A DNA stretch of 64,000 bases, taken from the NCBI RefSeq assembly GCF_900113045.1, contig NZ_FONY01000028.1, positions 1-64,000 of the forward strand, given 5' to 3'. This document shows, one piece after another, positions 35,545 to 45,300 of this stretch. Numbering within the stretch: the first letter of the stretch is position 1; each line of letters opens with the position of its first letter. The stretch is from Thermoflexibacter ruber. GTDB lineage: Bacteria > Bacteroidota > Bacteroidia > Cytophagales > Thermoflexibacteraceae. The translations under genes were made by a program, and so were the position numbers. Below the pieces are notes generated by a model. That model did no database searches. It was not told the DNA's origin and was given only the letters and a program-made list of their open reading frames with translations.

Positions 35545-36840
35545 TTAGTCTATGATACTCTGATAAGTAGCATTTTCGAACTTATCATAAATCTCGCTAT
35601 TATGGGTAGAGGAGAAAATTTGCATCATTAGTACCCCTACTATTTCTTCTTTGGGGTCTATCCAAAAGTGTGTACTCAACGCTCCTCCCCACCCCAATCT
35701 GCCTACAGAACCTAACTTTTGAGCAGCAGTTTTTTCTGTGCTAATGGAAAAACCTAAACCAAACTTACTTCCGCCCCAAATAGCTAAATCGCCAATCTGG
35801 TTCTTAGTCATTAGTTCTATCGTTTTTCGGCTGAGCAGGCGTTTTCCGTTGTAAGTCCCGCCATTCAGGATAAATTGACAAAATTTCAAGTAATCCAAAG
35901 CAGTAGAGGTAAGTCCACTTCCGCCAGAAAAATACTTTTTTGCTCCTTTTACGGGATATTCTACCATTTTTAGCAAATCAGGATTAGTTTCTTTGGCAAC
36001 TAATCCTTCTTTTTCTGTATAAACCCTCACTAATCTTTTTTCTTCGCTTTCATTCCAAAAATAGTGTGTTTCATTCATTCCCAAAGGCTGGAAAATGCGT
36101 TTTTCACAAAAATCGGAAAGTGTCATACCCGATAATACTTCTACCAAGTAGCCACATACGTCTGTGTTCAAACCGTAAGTCCACATCTCGCCTGGGTGAT
36201 GTACTAAGGGAAGTTTAGCCAACACTTTCATTTTCTCACCGATAGTAATGGGGTAGGCACTCGCAAAATCAGGAACTTTGGCTTTGGCAAAGATAGCCCC
36301 CCATTTTTTGGCATCAGTAAACCCATAAGCAATACCCGAAGTATGCGTAAGTATCTGACGAATAGTGATTTCTCTTTTGGCAGGTTCTGTGGTATAGCTA
36401 CTGTCCTGCTCGTTAAAAGTTTTTAGCACTACAGGGTTCTTAAACTCAGGTATGTACTTAGAAAGAGGCTCATCTAAGAGAAATTTTCCTTCTTCGTAAA
36501 GTATCATCAAAGCTACTGAGGTAATAGGCTTTGTCATGGACATAATGCGAAACAAGTCGTCTTTTCGCATTGCTTGGTCGTTGCCTATGCCACTTGTACC
36601 AAAACTTTTGTAATAAACTATTTTGCCTTTGCGAGCCACTATTGCCACCGCACCATGAGTCCATTTTTTGTCTATGTATTCTTGTAGTGTTTTGTCTATT
36701 TGCATCAATCGCTCCTCAGACATTCCAACTTCCGAAGGTTTGCCCTCTTGGAGTTGGTCTGTGGTGGCTTTAAAACCATTTTGGGCAAAAATTACCCATG
36801 CCCATAGAAAGAACGCAAGTAATAATGTTATTTTTTTCAT
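35545..36840 (-). CDS. Serine hydrolase, class C beta-lactamase fold
   Basis: The 431-aa protein has a signal peptide (1-20, ending IFAQ) and the penicillin-binding/beta-lactamase fold. The S-x-x-K motif is Ser101-Met-Thr-Lys104 and the Tyr-containing loop is TYGLN (about 226-230 region). A conserved HTSGIAYG block lies between. The family includes esterases, D-aminopeptidases and beta-lactamases; which applies here is not clear from sequence. It is secreted to the periplasm and encoded as a single gene. Confidence 0.88.
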   Translation of the reverse strand: MKKITLLLAFFLWAWVIFAQNGFKATTDQLQEGKPSEVGMSEERLMQIDKTLQEYIDKKWTHGAVAIVARKGKIVYYKSFGTSGIGNDQAMRKDDLFRIMSMTKPITSVALMILYEEGKFLLDEPLSKYIPEFKNPVVLKTFNEQDSSYTTEPAKREITIRQILTHTSGIAYGFTDAKKWGAIFAKAKVPDFASAYPITIGEKMKVLAKLPLVHHPGEMWTYGLNTDVCGYLVEVLSGMTLSDFCEKRIFQPLGMNETHYFWNESEEKRLVRVYTEKEGLVAKETNPDLLKMVEYPVKGAKKYFSGGSGLTSTALDYLKFCQFILNGGTYNGKRLLSRKTIELMTKNQIGDLAIWGGSKFGLGFSISTEKTAAQKLGSVGRLGWGGALSTHFWIDPKEEIVGVLMMQIFSSTHNSEIYDKFENATYQSIID

Positions 36841-37013
36841 ATTTACAGTAAGATTATTGTTTAAAAATCATCATATTTCAGTCGATGCAAAATAGATTAT
36901 TTTCCTTATAAAATTTATTATATCTAAGCTAATTTTATAAGTTTTATACGATTACTTACCACAAAAATACAAAGCATGCAAGTTTCATGATTTTCCCTTG
37001 CGAGGCTTGTGTA

Positions 37014-37043
37014 CTTGCGGTAGAAAAATTAAGACTACCTTTG
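37014..37043 (+). promoter_or_regulatory. Candidate promoter of the 64-aa gene
   Basis: CTTG at 37014-37017 and TACCTTTG at 37036-37043 (exact TAnnTTTG) are 18 bp apart. Predicted start near 37050 leaves a leader of about 24 nt. Confidence 0.55.
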
Positions 37044-37073
37044 TATTAGCTATCTTATTAATTGGAATTAAAC

Positions 37074-37268
37074 ATGCAAGATATGGAAAGCGATTTTGAA
37101 AAATATTTGATAGGGAAAAATATCAACCCGCAACTTTTTAAAGAAAAAGAACCTGCTCGCTTCAAAGAGTTTGAGCAACTTTTTGCACAAATGCACCCTA
37201 AAAGTTTTACTGCTCAGAAATTGTATTTGATAAATAAAATTAGGCGAATGTACCAGCTAAAAAAGTAG
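37074..37268 (+). CDS. Conserved small protein of unknown function
   Basis: The start at 37074 (MQDMESDFEK) is preferred over the TTG at 37062. The 64-aa protein ends with HPKSFTAQKLYLINKIRRMY, a strongly patterned block that I have seen in small Cytophagales proteins. It is soluble and mildly basic at the C-terminus. No function is known to me. It has its own promoter and stands 98 bp before hsp20. Confidence 0.7.
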   Translation: MQDMESDFEKYLIGKNINPQLFKEKEPARFKEFEQLFAQMHPKSFTAQKLYLINKIRRMYQLKK

Positions 37269-37335
37269 ATGAAAATATGACAAAAATCACCTAAATACCT
37301 GCACAAATGTCATTTTTTTTCTTCTTAGTACAAGT

Positions 37336-37343
37336 TAATTTTG
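37336..37343 (+). promoter_or_regulatory. Candidate -7 box of hsp20
   Basis: TAATTTTG matches TAnnTTTG exactly 22 bp before the hsp20 start. A T-rich stretch, not TTTG, occupies the -33 position. Confidence 0.4.
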
Positions 37344-37365
37344 GTGTATAAAACTTGTAAATACT

Positions 37366-37815
37366 ATGTCATATCTTGGAACAACAAAAAATAAGACTTT
37401 TGAAAGGTTTAGTACCGATATTGACCGTTTTTTTGAGGAAAATCGGTTTTTAGCACATTCGCCTTTCCGCAAGAGCTGGCTCGCTAAAGATGAAGCGGCA
37501 ACTAACCTAAGTAGAAATGAGAAAGGGTACAACTTGCAGATTGCTCTTCCGGGCTTTGATAAAGATGCCGTGAGAGTAAATATAGAAAATGGCGTACTGA
37601 AGATTTCAGCAGTAAAAAGCAACTATAAAGAGGAGGAAGAGGAGTTCATTGTCAAGGAGTTTCACCAAGAAAACCTCTATCGCTCTTTTACCCTGAATGA
37701 CACTATAGACGAGGAGGGTATCACAGCTAAAATGGAAAATGGTATTTTACTCATTTTTCTCCCAACCAAGTCCCCTCACGAGCCTACAGTAAGTAAAAAT
37801 ATAGAGATAAAATAA
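37366..37815 (+). CDS. Hsp20/alpha-crystallin small heat shock protein
   Basis: The 149-aa chaperone binds unfolding proteins without ATP. It has the alpha-crystallin domain with NLSRNEKGYNLQIALPGFDKD (about 46-66 region), ENGVLKISA and the C-terminal GILLIFLPTK block (beta-9). A short N-terminal arm and a C-terminal tail (SPHEPTVSKNIEIK) complete it. The length is normal. It has its own -7 box and terminator. Confidence 0.92.
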   Translation: MSYLGTTKNKTFERFSTDIDRFFEENRFLAHSPFRKSWLAKDEAATNLSRNEKGYNLQIALPGFDKDAVRVNIENGVLKISAVKSNYKEEEEEFIVKEFHQENLYRSFTLNDTIDEEGITAKMENGILLIFLPTKSPHEPTVSKNIEIK

Positions 37816-37844
37816 AAAATGAGTAATTGATTTTTTTCTTTTTG

Positions 37845-37875
37845 CCCTTGCAAGCCCGACTTGCGAGGGTTTTTC
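37845..37875 (+). terminator. Terminator of hsp20
   Basis: Arms CCCTTGCAAG (37845-37854) and CTTGCGAGGG (37860-37869, one mismatch) are followed directly by TTTTTC, a classic intrinsic terminator 30 bp after the stop. Confidence 0.85.
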
Positions 37876-37916
37876 TTTGTATATTGCTAAAATCTTTTGT
37901 GCTATATTTTTTGGAA

Positions 37917-38412
37917 ATGTTATGCAAGCATACTAATTTTAGCCCAAGAAAAAACAAGATAGAAAATCAGATACGAAACTTAGAGATACAGAACTTCAAA
38001 TCTATCAAACACATGCAGTTAGCCTGCAATGGGGGCGATATTTTCATAGGTGAACCCAATACGGGCAAGTCCAATATTTTGGAAGCATTGAGTTTGTTGG
38101 GGGTAATTGCTATGCCTGATAGTTTAAGTCAAATGATAAGACTTGAAAAAACAAGTAACTTATTTTATGATGAAATTACTGAAAATACAATTTCAGTGAT
38201 AGCAGATAACATTGAGGCAAGACTTTCATACTCAAAATTTGTTTGAGAATATTCTTGGCAAAACAGATTGGAATGAGTTAAGTGTAAACATTGTATATTT
38301 TGAAGACTACCAAACAAAGATAAAAACACTAAGCCAAGAGGATTTACGAGATGCTTTGGATAATTATGTAGATATTTTCTTTAACCTTCATAGATATTTA
38401 GACCATGAATAA
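37917..38412 (+). pseudogene. Truncated, frameshifted AAA ATPase (OLD-like)
   Basis: From ATG 37917 the frame encodes an SMC/OLD-type start: LEIQNFKSIKHMQLACNGG and Walker A GEPNTGKSN (about residue 43-51). It runs into a stop at 38246, while the continuing family-like sequence (ENILGKTDWNELSVNIVYFE) is in another frame from about 38212 to 38412. The fused product would be about 165 aa, less than half of a normal ATPase of this kind; Walker B and the rest are gone. It is a decayed defence or ATPase gene. Confidence 0.7.
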
Positions 38413-38507
38413 TAAACTACAAGTTGCTGTTTTTAGATAATTATGCGCCTAATTTTCAGAAATATAATTCTTTTATAGATATTATCTACTTCCCGAGATT
38501 TGCCAAA

Positions 38508-38774
38508 ATGAAAGAATTTATGGCAAAAAATGATGAGCTAAACGCAGTAATTGGAATATTAGATTCATTATGGAAAAACCTTAAAATAGAAAACGGAAAT
38601 TTCATTATTACCGATAATTTGAAGGAAATAGAAAAGCAACTTTTGAAAATATACTATCAAAAAATTGATAATCAAAAACGTATGCCTAATAATAGATTAG
38701 AAGTTCTTAGAAAATTTAAGGGAATTGCCAAATCAAATATAGAAATTTCAGAAGACGAATGGTATCTCCAATAA
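38508..38774 (+). CDS. Antitoxin-like small protein
   Basis: The frame is open from 38424, but the preceding part looks like the tail of the broken ATPase region; MKEFMAKNDELNAV at 38508 is a likelier start, giving 88 aa. It ends ISEDEWYLQ, like the tails of small antitoxin proteins that precede PIN-domain toxins. Its last 16 bp overlap the start of the PIN gene, as in toxin-antitoxin pairs. The antitoxin role is inference from context. Confidence 0.55.
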   Translation: MKEFMAKNDELNAVIGILDSLWKNLKIENGNFIITDNLKEIEKQLLKIYYQKIDNQKRMPNNRLEVLRKFKGIAKSNIEISEDEWYLQ

Positions 38775-39226
38775 AAGTATTTGTTGATTCTTCTTTGTTT
38801 ATTGAGTATATCAAAGGGAATAAAACAGAATTATTAGAAAAACTTTTTGCTAGTAAATTAGACTTATGTATTAACTCTACTGTACTTAGTGAGTTATTGT
38901 ACTATTATTTGGGCTACTATGGAGGAAAATCACTGCGAGCTTTGAAAGAAAACAAATCAATTCATTAGGTTTTTACACAAAATAATCCACAAGAATTGAT
39001 AGATGAATTAACTTTAATAGGACAAAATGATAGTCTGAAAAAGCAAACAATTGAGGCGATGAAAAAATATAATCTTCTTTCTAATGATGTCATCATTTTG
39101 GTAGATTGTAAGAATAATCAAATTAATTATGTTGCTTGTTATGACCCTGATTTTAAAGGTTTTTACGAAGATGAAAATATCAATTTGATAAGTGATGGTT
39201 TGGTATTTGATAAGTATTTTCCATAA
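38759..39226 (+). pseudogene. PIN-domain toxin gene with internal stop
   Basis: The frame encodes a PIN nuclease: Asp10 in KVFVDSSLF, Glu45 in TVLSELL, and the later LSNDVIILVDCKNNQ and CYDPDF segments hold the other acidic residues. A TAG at codon 70 (38966-38968) interrupts it, but the same frame continues without shift to 39226, so a single nonsense base change (or read-through) separates the halves. A fresh start at about 38996 could not give a complete nuclease. Confidence 0.75.
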
Positions 39227-39506
39227 AAAAATTCTTTCTTATTTCGAGCAGAGCCTTTTAAGAGATTGGAAAGTTGGATTAAGGAGTTTTTGTCTATCAT
39301 GTGTTTTCACATGATAAATTGACTTGCAAGGATTTATGCATGTGCCTATTAATCACAAACCATAAATTGGGTAAGGCTTTGGAAAGTAGTGTTTTAGCAT
39401 TAGAAAATATAGTAACAGAAATAGAATAGTACAAAAAATAAAACCATTTCAACTATCAAACTATTCAAACAACAAAAAATTAAGCAATTAACAATCAATA
39501 AAATAG
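39227..39506. other. Intergenic region with no recognisable gene
   Basis: About 280 bp separate the PIN pseudogene from the FadN-type gene. Short frames are present (for example one ending ...VLALENIVTEIE at about 39430), but none looks coding. The last 60 bp are simple, AAC/CAA-rich sequence similar in character to the repeat inside the efflux pump gene. Confidence 0.5.
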
Positions 39507-41915
39507 ATGAAAAATCGTAGCATAAAAAAAGTAGCCGTTTTAGGTTCAGGCATTATGGGGTCAAGAATTGCCTGTCATTTTGCCAATATTGGCGTAGAAG
39601 TCCTCTTGTTAGACATTGTTCCCTTTGAACTTTCCGAGGCAGAGAAAGCCAAAGGACTGACCTTAGAACACCCTGCCGTCCGCAATCGCATTGTGAATGA
39701 GGCATTTGCTAATACTTTGAAAGCAAGCCCTTCTGCGGTTTTTACGCAGTCGGTGGCTTCTTTGGTGAAGTTGGGCAATTTCACTGACGACATGAAAAAA
39801 ATCGCCGACTGCGATTGGGTCTTAGAAGCAGTCGTAGAGCGTTTGGACATCAAGAAAAAGGTGTTTGAGGACGTAGAAAAGTACAGAAAAAAAGGTACTT
39901 TGATTACTTCTAATACCTCAGGGATTCCTATGCACCTGATGATTGAAGGCAGAAGTGAGGACTTCCAAAAGTATTTTTGCGGTACGCACTTCTTCAATCC
40001 TCCACGTTATTTGAAACTTTTGGAAATTATCCCCTCTCAAAAAACTTTGCCAGAAGTGGTTGATTTTTTGATGTGGTACGGGGATTTGTACTTAGGGAAA
40101 GACACCGTTCTTTGTAAAGACACTCCCGCCTTCATTGCTAACCGAATTGGTGTTTACTCTATGATGTCAGGAATGCACAGCATTACTAAGTTTGGCTTAA
40201 CGGTAGATGAGGTAGATGCTTTGACGGGACCTGTGATTGGCAGGGCAAAATCAGCAACTTTCCGCACTTCTGACGTAGTAGGTTTGGATACTACTATCAA
40301 CGTTTCCAATAACTTATACGCTACTTTGACGCATGATGAAAGCAGGGATATGTTCCTTTTGCCCGAAATTGTGAAAGAGTTGCAAAACCGTAAGTGGCTT
40401 GGCGACAAAACAGGACAAGGCTTTTTCAAAAAAGTAAAAACTCCCGAAGGTAAAAGCGAAATTTTTACTTTGGACTTGCAAACTTTTGAGTACAAACCTC
40501 AACAAAAAAAAGTGAGTTTCAAAGCCTTAGAAGCCACCAAAGAAATTGAAAACCTGAAAGAAAGAATCGTAAAACTTATTAACTTTGACGACAAGGCAGG
40601 CGAGTTTTATCGTGCTACTTTCTACGATTTATTCAAATATGTAACGTATAGAATCCCTGAAATAGCTGATGAATTGTATAGAATTGACAAGGCAATTTGT
40701 GCGGGTTTTGCTTGGGAATTGGGTCCTTTTGAAACTTGGGATTTACTGGGCGTAAAAGAAACTTTGGGCAAAATGGAAGCGGCAGGGCAGAAACCTGCTC
40801 AGTGGGTATATGATATGTTGGCAGGTGGGAATGAATCTTTCTATAAAGTTGAGAATGGAATCCGTAAATACTATGATATTCCAAGCAAGTCGTACAAAAC
40901 TATCCCCGGCACAGAAGGCTTTATTATTTTGGACAACATTCGCAAAACCAACAAAGTATGGGGCAATGCAGGCGCAACGATTTTTGACTTGGGAGATGGC
41001 ATTGCAGGTTTAGAGTTTCACTCTAAAATGAATACTTTTGGGCAAGAAGTTTTGGAAGGTCTGAACACAGCTATCACCAAAGCAGAAACAGATTTCAGAG
41101 GCTTAGTCATTGGGAATGAAGCACCTCAGTTTTCCGCAGGGGCAAACTTGGCGACCCTTTTCATGTATGCGGGCGACCAAGAGTGGGACGAAATCAATAT
41201 GATGATTGCTTATTTCCAAAATTCAATAATGAGGGCAAGATTTTCGTCTATCCCTGTCGTAACTGCGCCTGCGGGTTTGGCTTTGGGTGGCGGTTGCGAA
41301 CTGAACCTACACGCTGACCACATTCAGGCACATTGTGAATTATATATCGGTTTAGTAGAGTTTGGCGTGGGTTTGATTCCTGCGGGGGCGGGAACAAAAG
41401 AAATGACGCTGAGAGCCTCAGATAGTTATGCCAAAGGAGATGTAGAACTCAATCGCTTACAAGAGTATTTTATGAATATCGCTACTGCCAAAGTGGCGAC
41501 CTCTGCTGAGGAAGCAAGAACAATGGGTTATTTGCGTCAAAGTGATGAAGTTACCATGAACCGCACTCGCCTACTTGCAGATGCCAAGCGCAAGGCAATA
41601 GAGTTAGCAGAAGCAGGCTATACGCAACCTGCACAGCGCAAGGACATTAAAGTATTAGGACAAACTGCCTTAGCCGCTTTTTATGCAGGGGTAAACGGTA
41701 TGCTCTACGGCAACTATATCTCCGAACATGATGCCAAAATCGCCCGCAAATTGGCTTGGGTAATGGCAGGGGGCGACCTTTCTGCGCCTACTTTGGTATC
41801 AGAGCAGTACCTACTTGACTTAGAAAGAGAAGCCTTCCTATCATTGACAGGAGAGCCTAAGACCTTGGAAAGAATCCATAGTATTTTGTTTAAAGGGAAG
41901 CCTTTGAGGAATTAA
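39507..41915 (+). CDS. 3-hydroxyacyl-CoA dehydrogenase / enoyl-CoA hydratase fusion (FadN-type)
   Basis: The 802-aa protein catalyses two steps of fatty acid beta-oxidation. The dehydrogenase part is first: NAD loop GSGIMG (13-18), THFFNPPRYLKLLEIIP (about 155-171) and a second helical domain up to about 400. The hydratase part is last (about 490-720): FSAGANL and GLALGGGCE, which form the oxyanion hole. This order is that of Bacillus FadN, the reverse of E. coli FadB. A thiolase gene does not follow; a strong terminator does. Confidence 0.9.
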   Translation: MKNRSIKKVAVLGSGIMGSRIACHFANIGVEVLLLDIVPFELSEAEKAKGLTLEHPAVRNRIVNEAFANTLKASPSAVFTQSVASLVKLGNFTDDMKKIADCDWVLEAVVERLDIKKKVFEDVEKYRKKGTLITSNTSGIPMHLMIEGRSEDFQKYFCGTHFFNPPRYLKLLEIIPSQKTLPEVVDFLMWYGDLYLGKDTVLCKDTPAFIANRIGVYSMMSGMHSITKFGLTVDEVDALTGPVIGRAKSATFRTSDVVGLDTTINVSNNLYATLTHDESRDMFLLPEIVKELQNRKWLGDKTGQGFFKKVKTPEGKSEIFTLDLQTFEYKPQQKKVSFKALEATKEIENLKERIVKLINFDDKAGEFYRATFYDLFKYVTYRIPEIADELYRIDKAICAGFAWELGPFETWDLLGVKETLGKMEAAGQKPAQWVYDMLAGGNESFYKVENGIRKYYDIPSKSYKTIPGTEGFIILDNIRKTNKVWGNAGATIFDLGDGIAGLEFHSKMNTFGQEVLEGLNTAITKAETDFRGLVIGNEAPQFSAGANLATLFMYAGDQEWDEINMMIAYFQNSIMRARFSSIPVVTAPAGLALGGGCELNLHADHIQAHCELYIGLVEFGVGLIPAGAGTKEMTLRASDSYAKGDVELNRLQEYFMNIATAKVATSAEEARTMGYLRQSDEVTMNRTRLLADAKRKAIELAEAGYTQPAQRKDIKVLGQTALAAFYAGVNGMLYGNYISEHDAKIARKLAWVMAGGDLSAPTLVSEQYLLDLEREAFLSLTGEPKTLERIHSILFKGKPLRN

Positions 41916-41943
41916 AGGGGTTCGTTATTAGATATATTAAGAA

Positions 41944-41992
41944 GAGGCAAACTTGCGAGCATCGCACCGTTTGAAAGTTTGCCTCTATCTGT
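41944..41992 (+). terminator. Terminator of the FadN-type gene
   Basis: Perfect 11-bp arms (41944-41954 and 41975-41985) with a loop that can itself pair; TATCTGTTTTT follows. It is 29 bp after the stop. Confidence 0.8.
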
Positions 41993-42036
41993 TTTTATAA
42001 TTACACCTAATTTTTGCTTAGCAATGAGAGAAAATT

Positions 42037-42068
42037 TTTGTAATTCCCAAACATACGGTTTACTTTTG
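42037..42068 (+). promoter_or_regulatory. Strong promoter of asnB
   Basis: TTTG at 42037-42040 and TACTTTTG at 42061-42068 are exact matches to both Bacteroidota boxes with 20 bp between them. Transcription is expected near 42075, giving a 16-nt leader. This is one of the best promoter matches in the window. Confidence 0.75.
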
Positions 42069-42090
42069 AAAAATAACCGAATACCTAATC

Positions 42091-44028
42091 ATGTGCGGAA
42101 TTACAGGAATTTACGCTTTTAACGAAATCGGGAGGTTTTCTATGATTAATCTCCACTTGGCAAATGAAGCCCTCGCCCACAGAGGTCCCGATGCAGCACG
42201 CTTATTTGATGCCAATAGAACAGGACTGGGGCATAGGAGGCTGTCTATCATAGACTTATCTTCTGACGGCAACCAACCCATGAGCGATGCAAGTGGACGG
42301 TTTACCATTGTTTTTAATGGAGAAATTTATAACTACAAAACGCTAAGGGAAGATTTAAAAGCAAAAGGCATAGTTTTCCACTCTGCCTCTGATACAGAAG
42401 TTTTGCTCTATGCTTACATTCACTACCAAGAAAAATGCTTAGATAAGTTGCATGGCTTTTTTGCCTTTGCCGTTTATGATAAAGAAGAAGATAGTATTTT
42501 CATCGCAAGAGATAGGCTGGGAATCAAACCTTTATGGTATTATTTAGACGAAGACAAGTTTTTGTTTGCCTCCGAACCTAACGCTATTTTAGCTTATCGG
42601 ATTCCTCAGATAATAGACCGCACCTCTATTTTCCAATATTTTCAGCTGCACTATGTTCCTGCCCCCTATACTATTTTCAAAAATATGTATAAACTACTTC
42701 AAGGGCATTATTTGACCTTAAAAGGGAAAGACTTGCAAATAAAAAGATATTACAGTCCACCTACAGCTCCCTTGCCTGAGTACAAAAATCTCAGCTACGA
42801 AGCCGCTCAGAAAAAGTTAGTACAGTTATTAGAGGAATCGGTGCTGGAAAGATTGATTGCCGATGTGCCTGTGGGAGCATTTTTGAGTGGGGGAGTTGAC
42901 TCCTCTGCCATCGTCGCCTTAGCCAGTAGGCACACAAAGTATCTGAACACATTTTCAGTTGGTTATGCCGATGAGCCTTTTTTTGATGAAACTAAGTATG
43001 CACGCTTGGTCGCTGAAAAATTTGGAACGAATCACACAGTTTTTCGTTTGACCAATGACGACCTCTTTGAGGCTATTTTTAACTTATTGGACTTTTTTGG
43101 AGAACCTTTTGCGGATTCTTCTGCGATTCCTGTCTTTGTTTTGAGCCAAAGAACCAAAAAGAAAATCACTGTAGCCCTCTCAGGGGACGGCGGCGATGAA
43201 CTTTTTGCGGGCTACAACAAATACTTGGGCGAGTACAAGGCAAGAGAAGGCGGATTTTTAGCCAATATCCTGAAAAATTCCCTACCCCTGTTGGAGAAAC
43301 TTCCTCGCTCCAGAGGAGGCTACTTCCCCAACAAATTCAGGCAGTTACATCGCTTTGCAGAAAGTATGCAGAAATCTCCCCAAGAGCGATATTGGTATTT
43401 GAGCAGTTTTATAGAAGAAAATGAACTTTGGAAAATGTTTTCAGAAAACTTAACTGCCCATCAGGAGTTTAGTGGCAGCATCAGTGAGTTTTTGACCTAT
43501 CAAAATCGCAAAAAAGAATTTTTACAATATATTGAAAATAAGAATTTTAATGAAGTTTTGTATGCAGATGTGCAAACCCTTCTGCCCAACGATATGCTTC
43601 ACAAGGTCGACAGTATGTCTATGGCACACGCCTTAGAGGTCAGAGTTCCTTTTTTGGCGCATCAGCTCGTCAATTTTGCTTTTTCTTTGCCTGCAAGTTA
43701 CAAAATAGATGGGAACAGGAAAAAACGCATTGTCCAAGACGCTTTCAAGGATATACTTCCCAAAGAACTCTATCACCGCCCTAAACATGGCTTCGATGTT
43801 CCCCTTGCCAAAGGTTTTAAAACAGTCTTGAAATCTTGGATAAACCAACTGCTCGATGAGGATTTCATAGTAGAGCAGAAAGTTTTTAACCCTGAGTACA
43901 TCAAGCAGTTAAAAAAGACTATTTTTGAGAGCAGTAATTTCGACCAAAATCATATATGGGCAGTTTTGGTGTTCCAACATTGGTGGAAAAGGCTTAGGTT
44001 AGATATAGAAGCAAAGGAAGAAGATTAA
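42091..44028 (+). CDS. asnB: Asparagine synthetase B (glutamine-hydrolysing)
   Basis: The 645-aa enzyme converts aspartate to asparagine with ammonia from glutamine. The N-terminal glutaminase begins MCGITGIY with the nucleophile Cys2 exposed after Met removal. The synthetase part has the ATP pyrophosphatase loop SGGVDSS (266-272) and ALSGDGGDELFAGYNKY (about 361-377). The length is longer than E. coli AsnB (554 aa), as in the family that amidates other substrates in polysaccharide or peptide pathways, so the amide acceptor may not be free aspartate. Confidence 0.92.
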   Translation: MCGITGIYAFNEIGRFSMINLHLANEALAHRGPDAARLFDANRTGLGHRRLSIIDLSSDGNQPMSDASGRFTIVFNGEIYNYKTLREDLKAKGIVFHSASDTEVLLYAYIHYQEKCLDKLHGFFAFAVYDKEEDSIFIARDRLGIKPLWYYLDEDKFLFASEPNAILAYRIPQIIDRTSIFQYFQLHYVPAPYTIFKNMYKLLQGHYLTLKGKDLQIKRYYSPPTAPLPEYKNLSYEAAQKKLVQLLEESVLERLIADVPVGAFLSGGVDSSAIVALASRHTKYLNTFSVGYADEPFFDETKYARLVAEKFGTNHTVFRLTNDDLFEAIFNLLDFFGEPFADSSAIPVFVLSQRTKKKITVALSGDGGDELFAGYNKYLGEYKAREGGFLANILKNSLPLLEKLPRSRGGYFPNKFRQLHRFAESMQKSPQERYWYLSSFIEENELWKMFSENLTAHQEFSGSISEFLTYQNRKKEFLQYIENKNFNEVLYADVQTLLPNDMLHKVDSMSMAHALEVRVPFLAHQLVNFAFSLPASYKIDGNRKKRIVQDAFKDILPKELYHRPKHGFDVPLAKGFKTVLKSWINQLLDEDFIVEQKVFNPEYIKQLKKTIFESSNFDQNHIWAVLVFQHWWKRLRLDIEAKEED

Positions 44029-44108
44029 GTTTTTTGTATTTTTGCTCAGAGATAAAAGGTATAACTAAATAATCAGATTGTCATAGAACAGATAATCATT
44101 GCATATAC

Positions 44109-44792
44109 ATGATAAAATTAATCCATGAGTTTTTAAACACAGCCAGGCGCATCACAAGTGCTTGTATTGGTGTGGGCATTTTGTATTTTTATATTTGGTT
44201 ATCAAGTATTTATATATTAAACTTATTATGGTTTCTCTTAGGTATTCCCGTCATATACCTTTTTTCTTGGGCATGTGATTTGCTATTTTCTCATCTAATT
44301 TACAAGTTTAATTGGTTGAGAAAGTGGGTTTTAGGAAAACATTTTATCGAGGGTTATTGGATTGAGATTCTATACGACAGAAGCAAAATGGAATCTCTTG
44401 CGATTTTGCAGGTAATTCTTGAGAAAGATTTGACTTATCTTATCAAAGGAGAAAGCTATACTTTATCAGGGGAATATAGGGGAAGTTTTACTACACCCAA
44501 TACCAGCTACCATGAAAAAGAATTTGCCTTGCGATATGCTTACTCAGGGAAATTAAAAGAAGCCTTGATTGCAGGAACGGGGATATTAGAGTTTAAAATA
44601 GAACCTAATCAGCCAATAGCTAATTTTTTTGAGGGGCATTTGATTGACAATTTTCATGTTAAAGGAGCAGTCTTTAAAGGAGAAAGAATCAATGATGCTA
44701 AGGAGGTAACCTCTCTAAAAGCCAAAAAAGAATTTATGCGAAATTATCTTTCTCAAAAAATGCTTCATGAACAAATCTATGCTGGCACTTAA
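44109..44792 (+). CDS. Membrane protein of unknown function
   Basis: The 227-aa protein has an N-terminal hydrophobic region with probably two membrane segments (about 15-35 and 37-62), then a soluble domain (about 75-227) of mixed strand/helix with many Lys and Glu residues. No family is recognised. It starts 80 bp after asnB and has a candidate -7 box at 44037-44044 (TATTTTTG). Confidence 0.7.
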   Translation: MIKLIHEFLNTARRITSACIGVGILYFYIWLSSIYILNLLWFLLGIPVIYLFSWACDLLFSHLIYKFNWLRKWVLGKHFIEGYWIEILYDRSKMESLAILQVILEKDLTYLIKGESYTLSGEYRGSFTTPNTSYHEKEFALRYAYSGKLKEALIAGTGILEFKIEPNQPIANFFEGHLIDNFHVKGAVFKGERINDAKEVTSLKAKKEFMRNYLSQKMLHEQIYAGT

Positions 44793-44898
44793 AAATTAAA
44801 CCTTTGCTTTAAGGTATTTTAAGTTGAACGTTTTTATTTTTGCATATGTTTTAAAGCAAGTAGGTGAAATTTTTTTAACATAAACTTATCCATACACT

Positions 44899-45300
44899 TT
44901 GAAGAAATTTTTTGCTTTGGTTTTATCTCTTCATTTTTTGGCGATTAGCTTTTTGCCAAACGATGGTGTATTGGAGTTGTTCAAAGTGAGCCATCTTATC
45001 AAGCATTTTACTCACCATCAAGTTGTTCACCAAGAAGATATTGATTTTTTAGAGTTTTTAACCCTGCACTATTTAGACCCTGTGCATCAGCAAAAAGATG
45101 CTCATGAGCATACAGATTTACCTTTTCAGTCCTCTGTACAACACATTAGTCATGTTCATTTTGTATTTCTTCCGCCTCCTTCTTTTGCTTGGAGTATGGA
45201 ATGGGAAGATTTCCCAACTATAAAATCTTACAAAACTACTTATCAGGAAAGCTACTTTTCTGCCTTTCACCTCTCTATTTGGCAACCGCCAAGAGTTTAG
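44899..45300 (+). CDS. His-rich exported protein of the metal efflux locus
   Basis: The start is TTG (44899), giving a signal peptide (MKKFFALVLSLHFLAISFL) and a 133-aa product rich in His (HFTHHQVVHQ, HQQKDAHEHTD, HISHVHFVF). Small His-rich proteins of this kind precede CusA/CzcA pump genes in Bacteroidota and may bind metal in the periplasm; the role is inference from that context. The pump gene follows after 185 bp. Confidence 0.65.
   Translation: MKKFFALVLSLHFLAISFLPNDGVLELFKVSHLIKHFTHHQVVHQEDIDFLEFLTLHYLDPVHQQKDAHEHTDLPFQSSVQHISHVHFVFLPPPSFAWSMEWEDFPTIKSYKTTYQESYFSAFHLSIWQPPRV

Noticed and set aside
39575-39997. 140-codon minus-strand frame in the FadN-type gene
   Set aside because: Shadow of a strongly conserved dehydrogenase domain.
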